From contig NZ_SRUU01000003.1 in assembly GCF_004791585.1 (NCBI RefSeq), forward strand, positions 302,087-366,086: 64,000 nt of DNA. Direction: 5' to 3'. The notes below the pieces were generated by a model. That model had not been told where the DNA came from and did not search any database. It saw only the letters and a list, made by a program, of their open reading frames with translations. Within the stretch, counting starts at the first letter, position 1. Each line of letters opens with the position of its first letter. Positions 1-9,545 of the stretch are shown here, piece by piece. This DNA comes from Mesorhizobium sp. M1C.F.Ca.ET.210.01.1.1 (lineage in GTDB: Bacteria; Pseudomonadota; Alphaproteobacteria; Rhizobiales; Rhizobiaceae). The translations under genes and the position numbers were made by a program.

Positions 1-842
1 AGCCGCTCCTCGAAGTCGCCGCGATAGCGGGTGCCGGCCAGCAGCGTGCCCATGTCGAGCGCGAAGATGGTGGCGTCCTGCAGCACCTCGGGCACGTCGC
101 CTTCGACGATGCGCTTGGCCAGGCCCTCGGCGATCGCCGTCTTGCCGACGCCGGGATCACCGACATAGAGCGGGTTGTTCTTGGAACGGCGGCACAGCAC
201 CTGGATGGTGCGGTTGATCTCGCTCTCGCGGCCGATCAGCGGATCGATCTTGCCGGCCTTGGCCTTGTTGTTGAGGTTGATGCAGTAGGCCGTCAGCGCG
301 TCCTGCGGCTTCTTCTTGCCGTTCTCCTCCTGCGGCTCGGCGCCGTTCTGGCCGCCCTGCTCGTCCTCCGCGCCGCGCGGCGTGCGCGACTCCGAGGCGC
401 CGGGGCGCTTGGCGATGCCGTGCGAGATGTAGTTCACCGCGTCGTAGCGGGTCATCTGCTGTTCCTGCAGGAAATAGGCGGCGTGGCTCTCGCGCTCGGC
501 GAAGATCGCGACGAGCACGTTGGCGCCGGACACCTCCTCGCGGCCGGACGACTGCACGTGGATGACGGCGCGCTGGATGACGCGCTGGAAACCGGCGGTC
601 GGCTTGGAATCCTCGTCGTAACCGGTGACGAGGTTGTCGAGCTCGGTGTCGATATAGGTGAGAACGGTGTGCTTGAGCTCGTCGAGGTCGACGTTGCAGG
701 CACGCATGACGGCGGCCGCCTCGGTGTCGTCGATCAACGCGAGCAGCAGATGTTCGAGCGTTGCATATTCATGATGCCGCTCGTTGGCGAATGTCAGCGC
801 CTGATGTAGCGCCTTTTCCAGGCCTTGGGAGAAAGCCGGCAT
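1..842 (-). CDS. clpA: ATP-dependent Clp protease ATP-binding subunit ClpA (N-terminal part, cut by window edge)
   Basis: About 280 residues of the AAA+ unfoldase that feeds substrates, including ClpS-delivered N-degron proteins, to ClpP in the cytoplasm. The start [12 protein letters not shown] opens the double Clp-N repeat domain. A charged Gly/Glu/Lys-rich linker at about residues 145-180 leads into the first AAA+ module, where Walker A GDPGVGKT lies near residue 230. The reading runs off the left edge, so the rest of D1 and all of D2 are outside. The gene lies 6 bases downstream of clpS on the same strand, the standard alphaproteobacterial clpS-clpA pair. Identity is secure. Confidence 0.96.
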   Translation of the reverse strand, partial: MPAFSQGLEKALHQALTFANERHHEYATLEHLLLALIDDTEAAAVMRACNVDLDELKHTVLTYIDTELDNLVTGYDEDSKPTAGFQRVIQRAVIHVQSSGREEVSGANVLVAIFAERESHAAYFLQEQQMTRYDAVNYISHGIAKRPGASESRTPRGAEDEQGGQNGAEPQEENGKKKPQDALTAYCINLNNKAKAGKIDPLIGRESEINRTIQVLCRRSKNNPLYVGDPGVGKTAIAEGLAKRIVEGDVPEVLQDATIFALDMGTLLAGTRYRGDFEER

Positions 843-848
843 GTTACC

Positions 849-1175
849 TCACTTCTTCTCCATCACGCATTGCAGCGGATGCTGATTCTGTCGGGCGAAA
901 TCCATGACCTGAGACACTTTGGTCTCGGCCACCTCGAATGTGTAGACCCCGCACTCGCCCACTCCATGATTGTGAACATGCAGCATGATGCGTGTGGCGG
1001 CCTCGCGGTCCTTCTGGAAAAAACGCTCCAGGACGTGGACCACGAACTCCATCGGAGTGTAGTCGTCGTTGAGGATGAGGACCCTGTAGAGGCTGGGCTT
1101 CTTGGTCTTGGTTTTGGTGCGCGTGATGACCGCCGTGCCGCGACCGGGATCGTTGCGGTCGCCGTCACTTTGCAT
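849..1175 (-). CDS. clpS: ATP-dependent Clp protease adaptor ClpS
   Basis: N-recognin that docks on the ClpA N-domain and hands over proteins with bulky N-terminal residues. The core is clear: [17 protein letters not shown] (the [10 protein letters not shown] pocket region), then [20 protein letters not shown] and the C-terminal strand QCVMEKK. I chose the internal start MQSDGDRND (108 aa) because the 26 residues upstream in the same frame look non-conserved; neither start has a strong Shine-Dalgarno, so 1253 remains possible. It is followed after 6 bases by clpA. Confidence 0.93.
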   Translation of the reverse strand: MQSDGDRNDPGRGTAVITRTKTKTKKPSLYRVLILNDDYTPMEFVVHVLERFFQKDREAATRIMLHVHNHGVGECGVYTFEVAETKVSQVMDFARQNQHPLQCVMEKK

Positions 1176-1364
1176 TCGCACCACGCTTGCCGTGGCAGTC
1201 AAACCGATCGTCACGTAGTCCTGCCTTTTCGAATCCTCATGCGAGTTCAACATGTAGGTCTTCGATGGCCGATTTTAAGCCCTTCTGTTTAGCTGACAAT
1301 ATGGCTAGGTGGGCAAACTTCAGCGAATTTCTCAATCGTGAATGCGGCGTTGCAATCGCGCATG

Positions 1365-1394
1365 AAAAAACCCGGCCGCGCTTCCGCGACCGGG
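1365..1394 (-). terminator. Rho-independent terminator of the phasin gene
   Basis: Read on the minus strand, a 10-bp GC-rich stem (one G-T pair, loop GAAG, bases 1394-1371) is followed directly by six T residues (1370-1365). It sits 46 bases after the phasin stop codon. Confidence 0.85.
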
Positions 1395-1440
1395 TCCTTT
1401 ACGCAGGCCGGCTGGCCGTACCGGATGTAGTCGGGCGAAG

Positions 1441-1770
1441 TTACTTCGCCTTGGCGACGACCGATTCGAACGGCTTGTAGGCTTCCTTGGCGAGCTCGGC
1501 ATACAGGTTGCCGATCTTGCTGGCCTCGGCCACGAAGCTCTCGTAGCTCTGCTTGGCGTAGTCGGTCTGGATCTCGATGGCCTTCTCGATCGACTTGGCG
1601 GAGAACAGCTTCTCGACGGCGGCGCTGCCGGCCTCGAAGCTCTTCTTGGTGTATTCGCCGGCTTCGGTGGCGATCGCCTGCGCGCCCTTGGTGAGCGAGG
1701 CAAAGCTCTTCAGCCCGGTGTCGGCAAACTCCTTGCCGTATTTCGTGAAGTCCTCATAGGTCTGGGTCAT
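1441..1770 (-). CDS. Phasin family protein
   Basis: A 109-aa, Lys/Ala/Glu-rich helical protein of the phasin family, which coats polyhydroxyalkanoate granules and limits their size in the cytoplasm. The sequence MTQTYEDFTKYGKEFADTG followed by amphipathic helices (FASLTKGAQAIATEAGEYTK, and YAKQSYESFVAEASKIGNLY) is typical of alphaproteobacterial phasin_2 proteins. The start at 1770 has a good GGGAAG site; the frame is open upstream to 1851 but that part crosses the likely promoter. It is a single-gene unit with its own terminator and two upstream palindromes suited to a PhaR-like repressor. Whether it binds PHB or is a phasin-like stress protein cannot be told from sequence. Confidence 0.88.
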   Translation of the reverse strand: MTQTYEDFTKYGKEFADTGLKSFASLTKGAQAIATEAGEYTKKSFEAGSAAVEKLFSAKSIEKAIEIQTDYAKQSYESFVAEASKIGNLYAELAKEAYKPFESVVAKAK

Positions 1771-1816
1771 TTCATTCTTCCCTTGGTTGAAACGCCCATT
1801 AGCCCCGGGCGCCCTT

Positions 1817-1851
1817 GTGCAATGCACCTCAACATATTGTGCGCTGCACAA
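1817..1851. promoter_or_regulatory. Two TGC-N3-GCA palindromes upstream of the phasin gene (candidate PhaR operators)
   Basis: GTGC-AAT-GCAC at 1817-1827 and TTGTGC-GCT-GCACAA at 1837-1851 are perfect inverted repeats with centres 22 bp apart, about two helical turns, 47-81 bases upstream of the phasin start. PhaR-type PHB regulators are known to bind TGC-rich palindromes of this build. The regulator assignment is inference. Confidence 0.5.
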
Positions 1852-2057
1852 AAAGTCAAGATTCCCTTGAGCCGCAAGGGGCCAGAGCGCCAGCGACGGC
1901 TAAAATTCGAATAAACAGAGGCACAAATCGCCGGAAAATGGTGAACGCGGCGGTTACCATAAACGGATTGGTAACGCTGACCGCGATAGCTTGGCCGGAA
2001 GTGAGGCAGGCACCCCTCTGCCGCCTCCGGGGCAACGAAAATTCAGGGTAAATAACG

Positions 2058-3494
2058 GTGCGTCAGGCGTTGTCGGGCTTCGTCTCCAAATCTTCATTCT
2101 CCTTCAAGGCGGTCATGATCACCGCGCTCGCGGTGACGATTGCCGCCGCCGATGTCGCATCGGCTCTTGCCGCGAAGTCCGCGGCCATCGTCGTCGATGC
2201 CAAGACCGGCAGGGTGCTCTATTCGGCCGACGCCAACGGCCGGCGCTATCCGGCTTCGCTCACCAAGATGATGACGCTCTACCTCACCTTCGAGGCGCTG
2301 GCGAAGGGCAGGATCGGCAAGAACACGCCGGTGCCGTACTCGGCCCATGCCGCGTCCGAGCCGCCGACCAAGCTCGGCGTGCGCGCCGGCGGCTCGGTGC
2401 CGGTCGAGACCGCGATCCTCTCGATGGTGACCAAGTCGGCCAACGACTCGGCGACCGCGCTGGGCGAGCTGTTGGGCGGCAGCGAAGACAATTTCGCTCG
2501 CATGATGACGGCCAAGGCGCGCCAGCTCGGCATGAACGGCACCGTCTTCCGCAATGCCAACGGCCTGCCCGATCCCGGTCAGTTCACCACGGCGCACGAC
2601 ATGGCCATGCTGGGCATTGCGCTGCGCGAGCACTACCCGCAATACTACGGCTATTTCGCGCAGCGCTCGTTCCTTTACGGCCGCCAGCGCATCAACGGCC
2701 ACAATCGCCTGCTCGGCCGCATCAAGGGCGTCGACGGGATCAAGACCGGCTACACGCGCGCTTCCGGCTACAACCTGGTTTCCTCCGTCGCCGATGGCGA
2801 TCGCCGCCTCGTCGCCGTGGTGATGGGTGGGGCTTCCGGCCGCAGCCGCGACAACCAGATGGCTTCGCTGATCAACACCTATCTGCCGCGCGCCTCGACC
2901 CGCGGCGGCGGCAATCTGATCGCCAAGGCGGGCGGCGACGGCCCGATCAAGGCGCTGGCCAAGGTTTTTCTGCCGAAGCATGACGCGCCGACCCCGGACG
3001 AAAAGCCGGCGATCGACGACACCGAGGTCGCGTCTGCCGACGACAGCGCTCCGGTCGCCGAGGAAACCAAGCCGGTGATCCAGGTCAGGAAGGTCAAGAC
3101 GGTTGCGGTGGCCGCCATGGCTCCGGCGCCGGCGCCCCAGGAAGCCACGTCCCAAGCCGAAACCACGTCCCAGGCCGTCGCCGCTTATGCCGAGCCGGCT
3201 CCAGCGGCCGCACCGGCCGTCGATCCGGTCAAGACGTCCTCGGTTCCATCGGGATGGGTGGTGCAGGTCGCGTCCTCGCCGACGCAATCGGGAGCCCAGG
3301 CTCTCCTGGACAAGACGAGCAGGCAGGCGCCGAAGGCGCTGGCCGATGCGTCGGGCTTCACGGTCGCGTTCGATAAGGGCGGCGTCACCTACTACCGCGC
3401 CCGCTTCGGCGGCTTCGGCTCGAAGGACGCTGCCTGGAAGGCCTGCGATGCGCTGAAGCGCAAGAAAATCTCGTGCTACGCCGTCCAGCAATAG
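2058..3494 (+). CDS. D-alanyl-D-alanine carboxypeptidase (serine-type, DacA/DacF class) with C-terminal SPOR domain
   Basis: Penicillin-binding protein that trims the terminal D-Ala from peptidoglycan pentapeptides in the periplasm. An N-terminal hydrophobic segment (about residues 17-39, ending ALAA) looks like a signal peptide. The peptidase S11 motifs are complete: S67-L-T-K70, S127-A-N129 and K229-T-G231. A Pro/Ala-rich linker of roughly 100 residues leads to a SPOR domain (from about residue 396, WVVQVASSPTQ to YAVQQ), which binds denuded septal glycan. The start is GTG with AGGG 8 bases upstream. The 478-aa length fits rhizobial members of the family. Confidence 0.93.
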   Translation: MRQALSGFVSKSSFSFKAVMITALAVTIAAADVASALAAKSAAIVVDAKTGRVLYSADANGRRYPASLTKMMTLYLTFEALAKGRIGKNTPVPYSAHAASEPPTKLGVRAGGSVPVETAILSMVTKSANDSATALGELLGGSEDNFARMMTAKARQLGMNGTVFRNANGLPDPGQFTTAHDMAMLGIALREHYPQYYGYFAQRSFLYGRQRINGHNRLLGRIKGVDGIKTGYTRASGYNLVSSVADGDRRLVAVVMGGASGRSRDNQMASLINTYLPRASTRGGGNLIAKAGGDGPIKALAKVFLPKHDAPTPDEKPAIDDTEVASADDSAPVAEETKPVIQVRKVKTVAVAAMAPAPAPQEATSQAETTSQAVAAYAEPAPAAAPAVDPVKTSSVPSGWVVQVASSPTQSGAQALLDKTSRQAPKALADASGFTVAFDKGGVTYYRARFGGFGSKDAAWKACDALKRKKISCYAVQQ

Positions 3495-3536
3495 GCGGCT
3501 TTTGAAACTCCCCGGAAAGTTCCGCGTCGAAGGAGA

Positions 3537-4235
3537 CTAGTCGTGATTGGAGAGCAAGACGTCCTTGGCTTCATTGATCCGCGCCGCCAGGACAGACGTG
3601 CCGCCGACATCGGCGTTCAGGCGCTGCATCAGGCGGCGGTGCGCCTTGCGGATATCCGCCGCGGCAGCCCCCGCTTCAAGACCAAGGACCTTGTAGGCCT
3701 CCTCCTTAGTCATGGCGCCCGCACCTGGCGCAACACGCAACCCTTCGCCACCGTCCGGCTGCGCGTCCTTGCGCCAGGCGGGAAAACGGCCGTCAAGATA
3801 CGTCTCTAGCAGCTGACGGCTCTCCGGGTCCGGCCGCAGCTCGACATAGAGCTGCTGTAGGTCCACAATCCCCATCGCGCCCAGCATTCTTCCCTCGTAG
3901 TGGCCGGCCAGGACGAGGCCCTCGAGCTTGCCGCTGTCCTGGTCGAGGTCCATTTCGAGAGCCGCGGTGCGCACGGTCGAGCGTTTGGCCGCGACAGGCC
4001 TCGGCGGCGGCCGGCTCGCTCGCATCCATGCATACCAGCCGGCCGCCGCAACCATGAGCAGGCCGCCGATGCTGCTGCGGCCGACCACGAGCATCGTCGC
4101 GCCGATCAGGCCCAGCAGCGCGGGCCCAAGCGTTCTAAGACTGTCTGCCATCCTGGCGGGGTCGGCGCGCACAAAGAACGTCGCGAAGCCGAAAAGCACC
4201 AGAAGCAAAGCCGCCAATGCGATGATCACGCCCAT
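3537..4235 (-). CDS. Membrane-anchored J-like domain protein with degenerate HPD motif
   Basis: The protein has 232 aa from the start MGVIIALAALLLVLFG. There are two or three N-terminal transmembrane segments (about residues 1-22 and 38-68), a middle domain (LEMDLDQDSGKLEGLVLAG onward) and a C-terminal J-like domain (YKVLGLEAGAAAADIRKAHR...INEAKDVLL). The layout matches alphaproteobacterial DnaJ-like membrane proteins related to the TIM14/Pam18 type. The J-domain HPD tripeptide, required to stimulate DnaK, reads Asn-Ala-Asp here (codons 3609-3617), so it probably cannot act as a normal Hsp70 co-chaperone and may resemble Pam16-type inactive partners. The ORF extends upstream to 4310 without a better start. 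Confidence 0.8.
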   Translation of the reverse strand: MGVIIALAALLLVLFGFATFFVRADPARMADSLRTLGPALLGLIGATMLVVGRSSIGGLLMVAAAGWYAWMRASRPPPRPVAAKRSTVRTAALEMDLDQDSGKLEGLVLAGHYEGRMLGAMGIVDLQQLYVELRPDPESRQLLETYLDGRFPAWRKDAQPDGGEGLRVAPGAGAMTKEEAYKVLGLEAGAAAADIRKAHRRLMQRLNADVGGTSVLAARINEAKDVLLSNHD

Positions 4236-4359
4236 CGGTTTGCACCGCCATCCAGATGATTGTGCATGGAAATCAAGATGTGGCGTAGGTGCGGCGCTTG
4301 CAAGCCCCACACCGGACCAGCCGAAGGGGCCAGCGACGTAGCGACCGATCAGCCTTGCG

Positions 4360-4797
4360 CTAAAGCAGCCCCAGTTCGGCGAGTTCCAGCCGCAATTTCG
4401 GCGGCATCTCGGCGAGCGCCGCCTTGCCTTTGCCGAGATCGGCCGGGGCGTCGGAAGGCTTGAGATAGCGCCAGCCCTGGAAAGCGCGGCGCGGCTGCCA
4501 GTCGGTGCGCACCACTTCGGGATCGAGCACCAGGTGACAGCGGCCGATGCCTTCGCCGTCGACGAAAGGCCGGATCTCGGTAATGAACTGCCGGCACTGG
4601 ACGTTGCCCTTGATTACCCAATAGAGCGAGCCGCCGTCGGTGATCTCCTCGCCGCGCGTCGGCACCATGCGAGTCGTGTGCCAATGCTCGGCCGGCTCGC
4701 CGGCGCGGCGCCGCTCGTCGAGCCGGAAGGCAATCCACTCTTCCAGGTCCTCGACGCTGTCGCAGCCGACGCAGAGTTTGATGAGATTGAGAGACAT
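4360..4797 (-). CDS. DUF1489 family protein
   Basis: A 145-aa soluble protein that I recognise as the alphaproteobacterial DUF1489 family from its beginning MSLNLIKLCVGCDSVEDL and internal segments such as SLYWVIKGNVQCRQ and GRCHLVLDPEVVRT. The family is conserved in Rhizobiales but has no assigned function. It has one N-terminal CxxC-like arrangement (CVGCDS), which could bind metal. It stands alone between the J-like protein and serine dehydratase genes, all on the minus strand. The family assignment is fairly sure; no role can be inferred. Confidence 0.85.
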   Translation of the reverse strand: MSLNLIKLCVGCDSVEDLEEWIAFRLDERRRAGEPAEHWHTTRMVPTRGEEITDGGSLYWVIKGNVQCRQFITEIRPFVDGEGIGRCHLVLDPEVVRTDWQPRRAFQGWRYLKPSDAPADLGKGKAALAEMPPKLRLELAELGLL

Positions 4798-4881
4798 GCC
4801 CCAAGATTTAGCTGGGCAGCCCGATGCGTCAACGTCTTGTCCGACTTCTCCACAGGGCCAGTTCGCAGCGCCAGCCGGCGC

Positions 4882-6285
4882 TCAGCACTCAACCACGTTG
4901 ACAGCCAGCCCGCCGAGGCTGGTTTCCTTGTACTTCTCGTTCATGTCGAGGCCGGTCTGGCGCATGGTCTCGATCGCGGCGTCGAGCGGCACGAAATGCG
5001 TGCCGTCGCCCTTGATGGCCAAAGAGGCGGCGGTCACCGCCTTGACCGCGCCAAGCGCATTGCGCTCTATGCAAGGCACCTGCACGAGACCGCCGACGGG
5101 ATCGCAGGTCATGCCGAGGTGATGCTCGAGCGCGATCTCGGCGGCATTCTCGACCTGCTCTGGCGTGCCGCCCATGACGGCGCAAAGGCCGGCGGCAGCC
5201 ATCGCCGAGGCGGACCCCACCTCGCCCTGGCAGCCGACCTCGGCGCCCGAGATCGAGGCGTTGGACTTGATGATGCCGCCGACGGCGGCGGCCGTGAGCA
5301 GGAAGTCGCGGATGCTCGGCTGGTCGGCCTCGGGATGGAAATGCAGCCAGTAGCGCAGCACCGCCGGCAGCGTGCCCGCGGCGCCGTTGGTCGGCGCGGT
5401 CACCACGCGCCCGCCGGCGGCGTTCTCCTCGTTGACCGCCATTGCGTAGATCGACAGCCAGTCGTTGGCGAGCAAGGGATTGGGACGGTTCTGCTGCCAC
5501 TGCTCCTGCAGCTTGTCGTGTAGCTGGCGTGCGCGCCGGCGCACCTTCAGCCCACCCGGCATGACGCCGTCCTGCGACAGGCCGCGATCGATGCAGCCCT
5601 TCATCGCGCTCCAGATCGCGTCGAGGCCGGCGTCGAGTTCCTCGCGCGACATGTGCTTTTCCTCGTTGACGCGCTTCATCTCGGCGATGGAAAGCCCGCT
5701 CTTGGCCGCCATCGCCAGCATCTCGAGCGCATTCTTGAAGGGGTAGGGTACCTTCTTGCCTTCGGTCGTTACCGAGCCCTTGGCCTTCAGGCGCTGCAGT
5801 TCTTCCTCGGAGACGACGAAGCCGCCGCCGATCGAATAATAGATGCGCTTGAGCAGCAGCCGGTCGGACGCGTCATAGGCATAGAACGCCATGCCGTTGG
5901 CATGGCCGGTCAGCGGCGTCTTGCGGTCGAGCACCAGGTCCTTGGCCGGATCGAAGCGATAGGACGGGTGGCCGGGCGGCGAGATCCGTTTCTCCGCGCC
6001 GATGCGAGCAACGATGCCGTCCGCCTCGTCCGGGTCGACAGTCTGCGGCGTCTCACCGGCCAGTCCGAGGACAACGGCGCGGTCCGAGCCATGGCCGATG
6101 CCGGTATAGGCAAGCGAGCCGTGCAGGCTGGCGCCGATGCGATCGACCTTGACGCCGGCCGGACGCGGCCAGTCGCCGGCCAGGACCTCGTCCAGGAAGC
6201 GGCGCGCCGCCGTCATCGGCCCCATCGTATGCGAGCTCGATGGGCCAATGCCGATCTTGAACAGGTCGAAAACCGAAAGGAACAC
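4882..6285 (-). CDS. sdaA: L-serine ammonia-lyase (iron-sulfur-dependent serine dehydratase)
   Basis: Converts L-serine to pyruvate and ammonia, using a [4Fe-4S] cluster as Lewis acid. The 467-aa single-chain form begins [22 protein letters not shown], the hallmark of the beta domain (SSSHT loop). The alpha domain carries the cluster cysteines in [29 protein letters not shown] and the C-terminal NVVEC tail. The start is GTG at 6285 with AGGAG 10 bases upstream. It is monocistronic, divergent from the DUF599 gene. Identity is secure. Confidence 0.95.
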   Translation of the reverse strand: MFLSVFDLFKIGIGPSSSHTMGPMTAARRFLDEVLAGDWPRPAGVKVDRIGASLHGSLAYTGIGHGSDRAVVLGLAGETPQTVDPDEADGIVARIGAEKRISPPGHPSYRFDPAKDLVLDRKTPLTGHANGMAFYAYDASDRLLLKRIYYSIGGGFVVSEEELQRLKAKGSVTTEGKKVPYPFKNALEMLAMAAKSGLSIAEMKRVNEEKHMSREELDAGLDAIWSAMKGCIDRGLSQDGVMPGGLKVRRRARQLHDKLQEQWQQNRPNPLLANDWLSIYAMAVNEENAAGGRVVTAPTNGAAGTLPAVLRYWLHFHPEADQPSIRDFLLTAAAVGGIIKSNASISGAEVGCQGEVGSASAMAAAGLCAVMGGTPEQVENAAEIALEHHLGMTCDPVGGLVQVPCIERNALGAVKAVTAASLAIKGDGTHFVPLDAAIETMRQTGLDMNEKYKETSLGGLAVNVVEC

Positions 6286-6460
6286 GCGCCGTTGTCTCCT
6301 GAAGGCAGCTCAAGACTCACATATAGGAATTCCTGGGATTTTTCCGCTGTTTTGCGTGCCGCGGCTCGGCGTCCGCCGACCTTGTTTGCTCCGGCAGCGA
6401 CATGGCCAGGTGCTTGTTTCAGTCATCGAAGCGCCGGCGCGGCCTGTGGTAGAAGATTGC

Positions 6461-7180
6461 ATGGGCGATTCCATACATCTTTCGGCCGCCGATCTGGCGT
6501 CGCTGGCCTTCTTCCTGGTCGTCTGGGTGCTGCACACGCTGGCCTCGGACGGCAAGCTCGTCAGCCGCGTGTCGCTGACGACTGCAATGAACGCCCAGCG
6601 CGAGGCCTGGATGCGCAACATGGCCGAGCGCGAGGTGCGCATCGTCGACACAGCCATCATGACTGGCCTGCAGCAAGGCACTGCCTTCTTTGCCTCGAGC
6701 TCGCTGATCGCGCTCGGCGGCTGCTTCGCCCTGCTCGGCGCATCCGACCGCGTGCTCCAGGTGCTGGCCGACCTGCCTTTCGGCGCCGCCTCGTCACGCG
6801 AGGCCTTCCAGACCAAGGTGTTCGGCCTTGTGCTGATCCTGGCCTTCGCCTTCTTCAAGTTCGGCTGGGCCTACCGGCTGTTCAACTACTGCTCGATCCT
6901 GATCGGGGCGGTGCCGATCCCGCATGGCGCGGCCTCGCGCAATCCAATCAGCGAAACGGCGGTTTGGCGCGCGACGCGCATGAACGTGCTTGCCGGCAAG
7001 CACTTCAACTCCGGCCTGCGCGCCGTCTTCTTCTCGATCGGCTATCTCGGCTGGTTCGTCGACCCGGTCGTGTTCGTGCTCTCGACGCTTGTGCTGCTGG
7101 CGGTGCTGGTGCGCCGCCAGTTCTTCTCGCACGCCCGTCAGGCAGTGCTCGGTCAGCCGCCCGGCGCCGGGAAAGGCTGA
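6461..7180 (+). CDS. DUF599 family membrane protein
   Basis: A 239-aa multi-pass inner-membrane protein. From the start MGDSIHLSAADLASLAFF, about four hydrophobic segments are visible (near residues 8-27, 70-95, 125-150 and 190-220). The internal motif FKFGWAYRLFNYCSILIGA with PIPHG is typical of DUF599. Function is unknown in the family. The ATG at 6461 lacks a strong Shine-Dalgarno; the frame stays open further upstream but that sequence does not look coding. Its 3' end overlaps the convergent ydcF-like gene by 28 bases. Confidence 0.82.
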   Translation: MGDSIHLSAADLASLAFFLVVWVLHTLASDGKLVSRVSLTTAMNAQREAWMRNMAEREVRIVDTAIMTGLQQGTAFFASSSLIALGGCFALLGASDRVLQVLADLPFGAASSREAFQTKVFGLVLILAFAFFKFGWAYRLFNYCSILIGAVPIPHGAASRNPISETAVWRATRMNVLAGKHFNSGLRAVFFSIGYLGWFVDPVVFVLSTLVLLAVLVRRQFFSHARQAVLGQPPGAGKG

Positions 7181-7950
7181 TCGATCCGGCCGGAAAGCCA
7201 ATAGGCGAAAAGCCCGATCCACTCGCGGACTGCCGTTGTGGTCGCCTGCAGCGCGTCGGCCGGGTTGTCGCGGTAAAGGCCGATGCCTTCGCGGCCAGAG
7301 GTTCGGTAGTCGACCGGCCAGGGAACGGTCGAAAAACCTGCCTTATCGAACAGCGCCTTGGCGCGCGGCATGTGGAAAGCCGACGTCACCAGCAGCCAGG
7401 TCTCGCCCGGCTTCGGCTCCACGAGCCGGCGGGAAAAGACGGCATTCTCATAGGTGTTGCGGGACTTGTTCTCGAGGATCAGGCGATCGGGCGCGACGCC
7501 AAGGGCGCCTAGCAGTCGCGGCGCGGTGTCGGCATCGCCCTCGCCGTCGAGGAAAAGCTCACCATTCCCGCCTGAGACGACCACTTTCACCTGTGGGAAA
7601 CGCCTCGCGAGGATCGCGGTCTCCACCATGCGGTCGCCGCCGCTGTTCAATTCGTAGCCGCCGCGGGCGAGATTGATGGCGCCCTCGAAGCCGCCGCCGA
7701 GCACGACGATGCCGTCGACTTTCTCCGGCAGCGCGGGCTTTGGAAAGCGTTCTTCCAGCGGCGTCAGCATCATTGCGCCGACCGAGGTCCAGGCCGACAG
7801 CGCAAGTATCAGGAAGGCGAGCACGCTGCCGGTGGCAGCCAGTCGCCGGCGACCGAAAAGCGCCGCCAGCAGACCGGCAAGCAAAAGAAAAATCGCCAGG
7901 TTGAGCGGCTGGACGAAAAACCAGAGGATCTTGGAAAGATAGTAGAACAT
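7153..7950 (-). CDS. YdcF/ElyC/SanA-type DUF218 membrane protein
   Basis: A 265-aa protein with two N-terminal membrane spans (about residues 5-30 and 36-60) followed by a DUF218 domain: VDGIVVLGGG, VKVVVSGGNGE, SRNTYENAVFSRRLV and LVTSAFHMPRA are the conserved blocks. Relatives such as ElyC affect envelope biogenesis and peptidoglycan precursor recycling in E. coli; the precise activity here is unknown. The start at 7950 sits just downstream of a GGGGTGAGCG stretch. The stop lies inside the end of the convergent DUF599 gene. Confidence 0.88.
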   Translation of the reverse strand: MFYYLSKILWFFVQPLNLAIFLLLAGLLAALFGRRRLAATGSVLAFLILALSAWTSVGAMMLTPLEERFPKPALPEKVDGIVVLGGGFEGAINLARGGYELNSGGDRMVETAILARRFPQVKVVVSGGNGELFLDGEGDADTAPRLLGALGVAPDRLILENKSRNTYENAVFSRRLVEPKPGETWLLVTSAFHMPRAKALFDKAGFSTVPWPVDYRTSGREGIGLYRDNPADALQATTTAVREWIGLFAYWLSGRIDQPFPAPGG

Positions 7951-7979
7951 CGCTCACCCCTTTCAGAAGAGGGACGACG

Positions 7980-9545
7980 CTACCACCACTTTTCCGGCTG
8001 AAATTTGCCCGCTGCCTGTTCGATGACATGCGCGGTCTGGAACAGCGTTTCCTCGTCGAACGGCCGGCCGATGAGCTGCAGGCCGAGCGGCAGGCCCTTG
8101 CCGTCGAGACCGGCGGGCACCGAAATGCCCGGCAGGCCGGCCATGTTCACCGTCACCGTGAAGATGTCGTTGAGGTACATTTTCACCGGATCGGAATTCA
8201 TGTCCTCGTCCGCTACGCCGAAAGCGGCCGACGGCGTTGCCGGGGTCAGGATGACGTCGACGCCCGCGGCAAAGACGTTCTCGAAGTCGCGCTTGATCAA
8301 CGTGCGCACCTTCTGCGCCTGCAGGTAGTAGGCATCATAATAGCCTGCCGACAGCACATAGGTGCCGATCATGATGCGACGCTTGACCTCGCGGCCGAAG
8401 CCGGCGGCGCGCGTCTTCTCATACATCTCGACAATGTCCTTGCCTGGCACGCGCAGGCCGTAGCGGACGCCGTCATAGCGCGCGAGGTTGGACGAGGCCT
8501 CGGCCGGCGCCACGATGTAATAGGCCGGCAACGCGTATTTGGTGTGCGGCAGCGATATGTCGACGATCTCGGCGCCGGCGTCCTTCAGCCAGGCAATGCC
8601 CTTCTGCCAGAGCGCTTCGATGTCCTCCGGCATGCCGTCGACGCGGTACTCCTTCGGAATGCCGACCTTCATGCCCTTGATCGGCTTGCCGATCACCGCT
8701 TCGTAATCCGGCACCGGCCGGTCGACCGAGGTCGTGTCCTTCGGGTCGGAGGAGGCCATCGACTTCAAAAGGATCGCGGCGTCGCGCACGTCGCGCGCGA
8801 TCGGCCCGGCCTGATCGAGCGACGAGGCGAAGGCGACCACGCCCCAGCGCGAGCAGCGGCCATAGGTCGGCTTGATGCCGACCGTGCCGGTGAAGGCCGC
8901 GGGCTGGCGGATCGAGCCGCCGGTATCGGTGGCGGTGGCCCCGGCGCAGAGGAAGGCGGCGACGGCCGAAGCCGATCCGCCCGACGAGCCGCCCGGCACC
9001 AACTGGGCATTGTCCAAAGTGCGCGCGGTCTTCGTACCGCCGGCCGAGACGAAGCCGCCGTCACCCTGATGCGTCGTCGGCATCACCACAGTGTCGAGGC
9101 GCGAACGCCGCCACGGGTTGATGACCGGGCCGTAATAGGAGGTCTCGTTGGAGGAGCCCATGGCGAACTCGTCCATGTTGAGCTTGCCGAGCATGACGGC
9201 CCCGTCGGCCCACAGATTGGCCGTGACGGTCGATTCGTAGCGCGGCTTGAAGTCGTCCAGCACGTGGCTGCAGGCCTGGGTGTGGACGCCTTCGGTGGCG
9301 AACAGGTCCTTGATGCCGAGCGGAATGCCTTCCAGCGCCCCGCCCTCGCCCTTCCCGAGCCTGGCATCCGACGCCTTGGCCATCTCGCGCGCCTTGTCGG
9401 CGGTCACCGCGACATAGGCATTGAGCACAGGATTGGCGCTCTCGATCGCCGAGAGATAGGCTTCCGTGATCTCGGCAGCGGAAATCTCCTTGCCGCGCAG
9501 CTTGGCGCGGGCCTCGGAAATGGTGAGATGTGTGAGGTCGCTCAT
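7980..9545 (-). CDS. gatA: Aspartyl/glutamyl-tRNA(Asn/Gln) amidotransferase subunit A
   Basis: Amidase subunit of GatCAB, which frees ammonia from glutamine to convert misacylated Glu-tRNA(Gln) (and Asp-tRNA(Asn)) to the correct form. Amidase-signature motifs are intact: catalytic Lys in [24 protein letters not shown], and the nucleophile Ser in [11 protein letters not shown]. The protein is 521 aa against about 485-495 in most bacteria because of an insertion of roughly 30 residues after NPWRR (about 9007-9108). The start [10 protein letters not shown] overlaps the GNAT stop by one base (TGATG), so the two are translationally coupled; gatC lies just upstream. Confidence 0.96.
   Translation of the reverse strand: MSDLTHLTISEARAKLRGKEISAAEITEAYLSAIESANPVLNAYVAVTADKAREMAKASDARLGKGEGGALEGIPLGIKDLFATEGVHTQACSHVLDDFKPRYESTVTANLWADGAVMLGKLNMDEFAMGSSNETSYYGPVINPWRRSRLDTVVMPTTHQGDGGFVSAGGTKTARTLDNAQLVPGGSSGGSASAVAAFLCAGATATDTGGSIRQPAAFTGTVGIKPTYGRCSRWGVVAFASSLDQAGPIARDVRDAAILLKSMASSDPKDTTSVDRPVPDYEAVIGKPIKGMKVGIPKEYRVDGMPEDIEALWQKGIAWLKDAGAEIVDISLPHTKYALPAYYIVAPAEASSNLARYDGVRYGLRVPGKDIVEMYEKTRAAGFGREVKRRIMIGTYVLSAGYYDAYYLQAQKVRTLIKRDFENVFAAGVDVILTPATPSAAFGVADEDMNSDPVKMYLNDIFTVTVNMAGLPGISVPAGLDGKGLPLGLQLIGRPFDEETLFQTAHVIEQAAGKFQPEKWW

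Noticed and set aside
1953..1975. GTTACC/GGTAAC inverted repeat upstream of the carboxypeptidase gene
   Set aside because: Only 6-bp arms with a wide gap; could be a regulator site but chance is not excluded.
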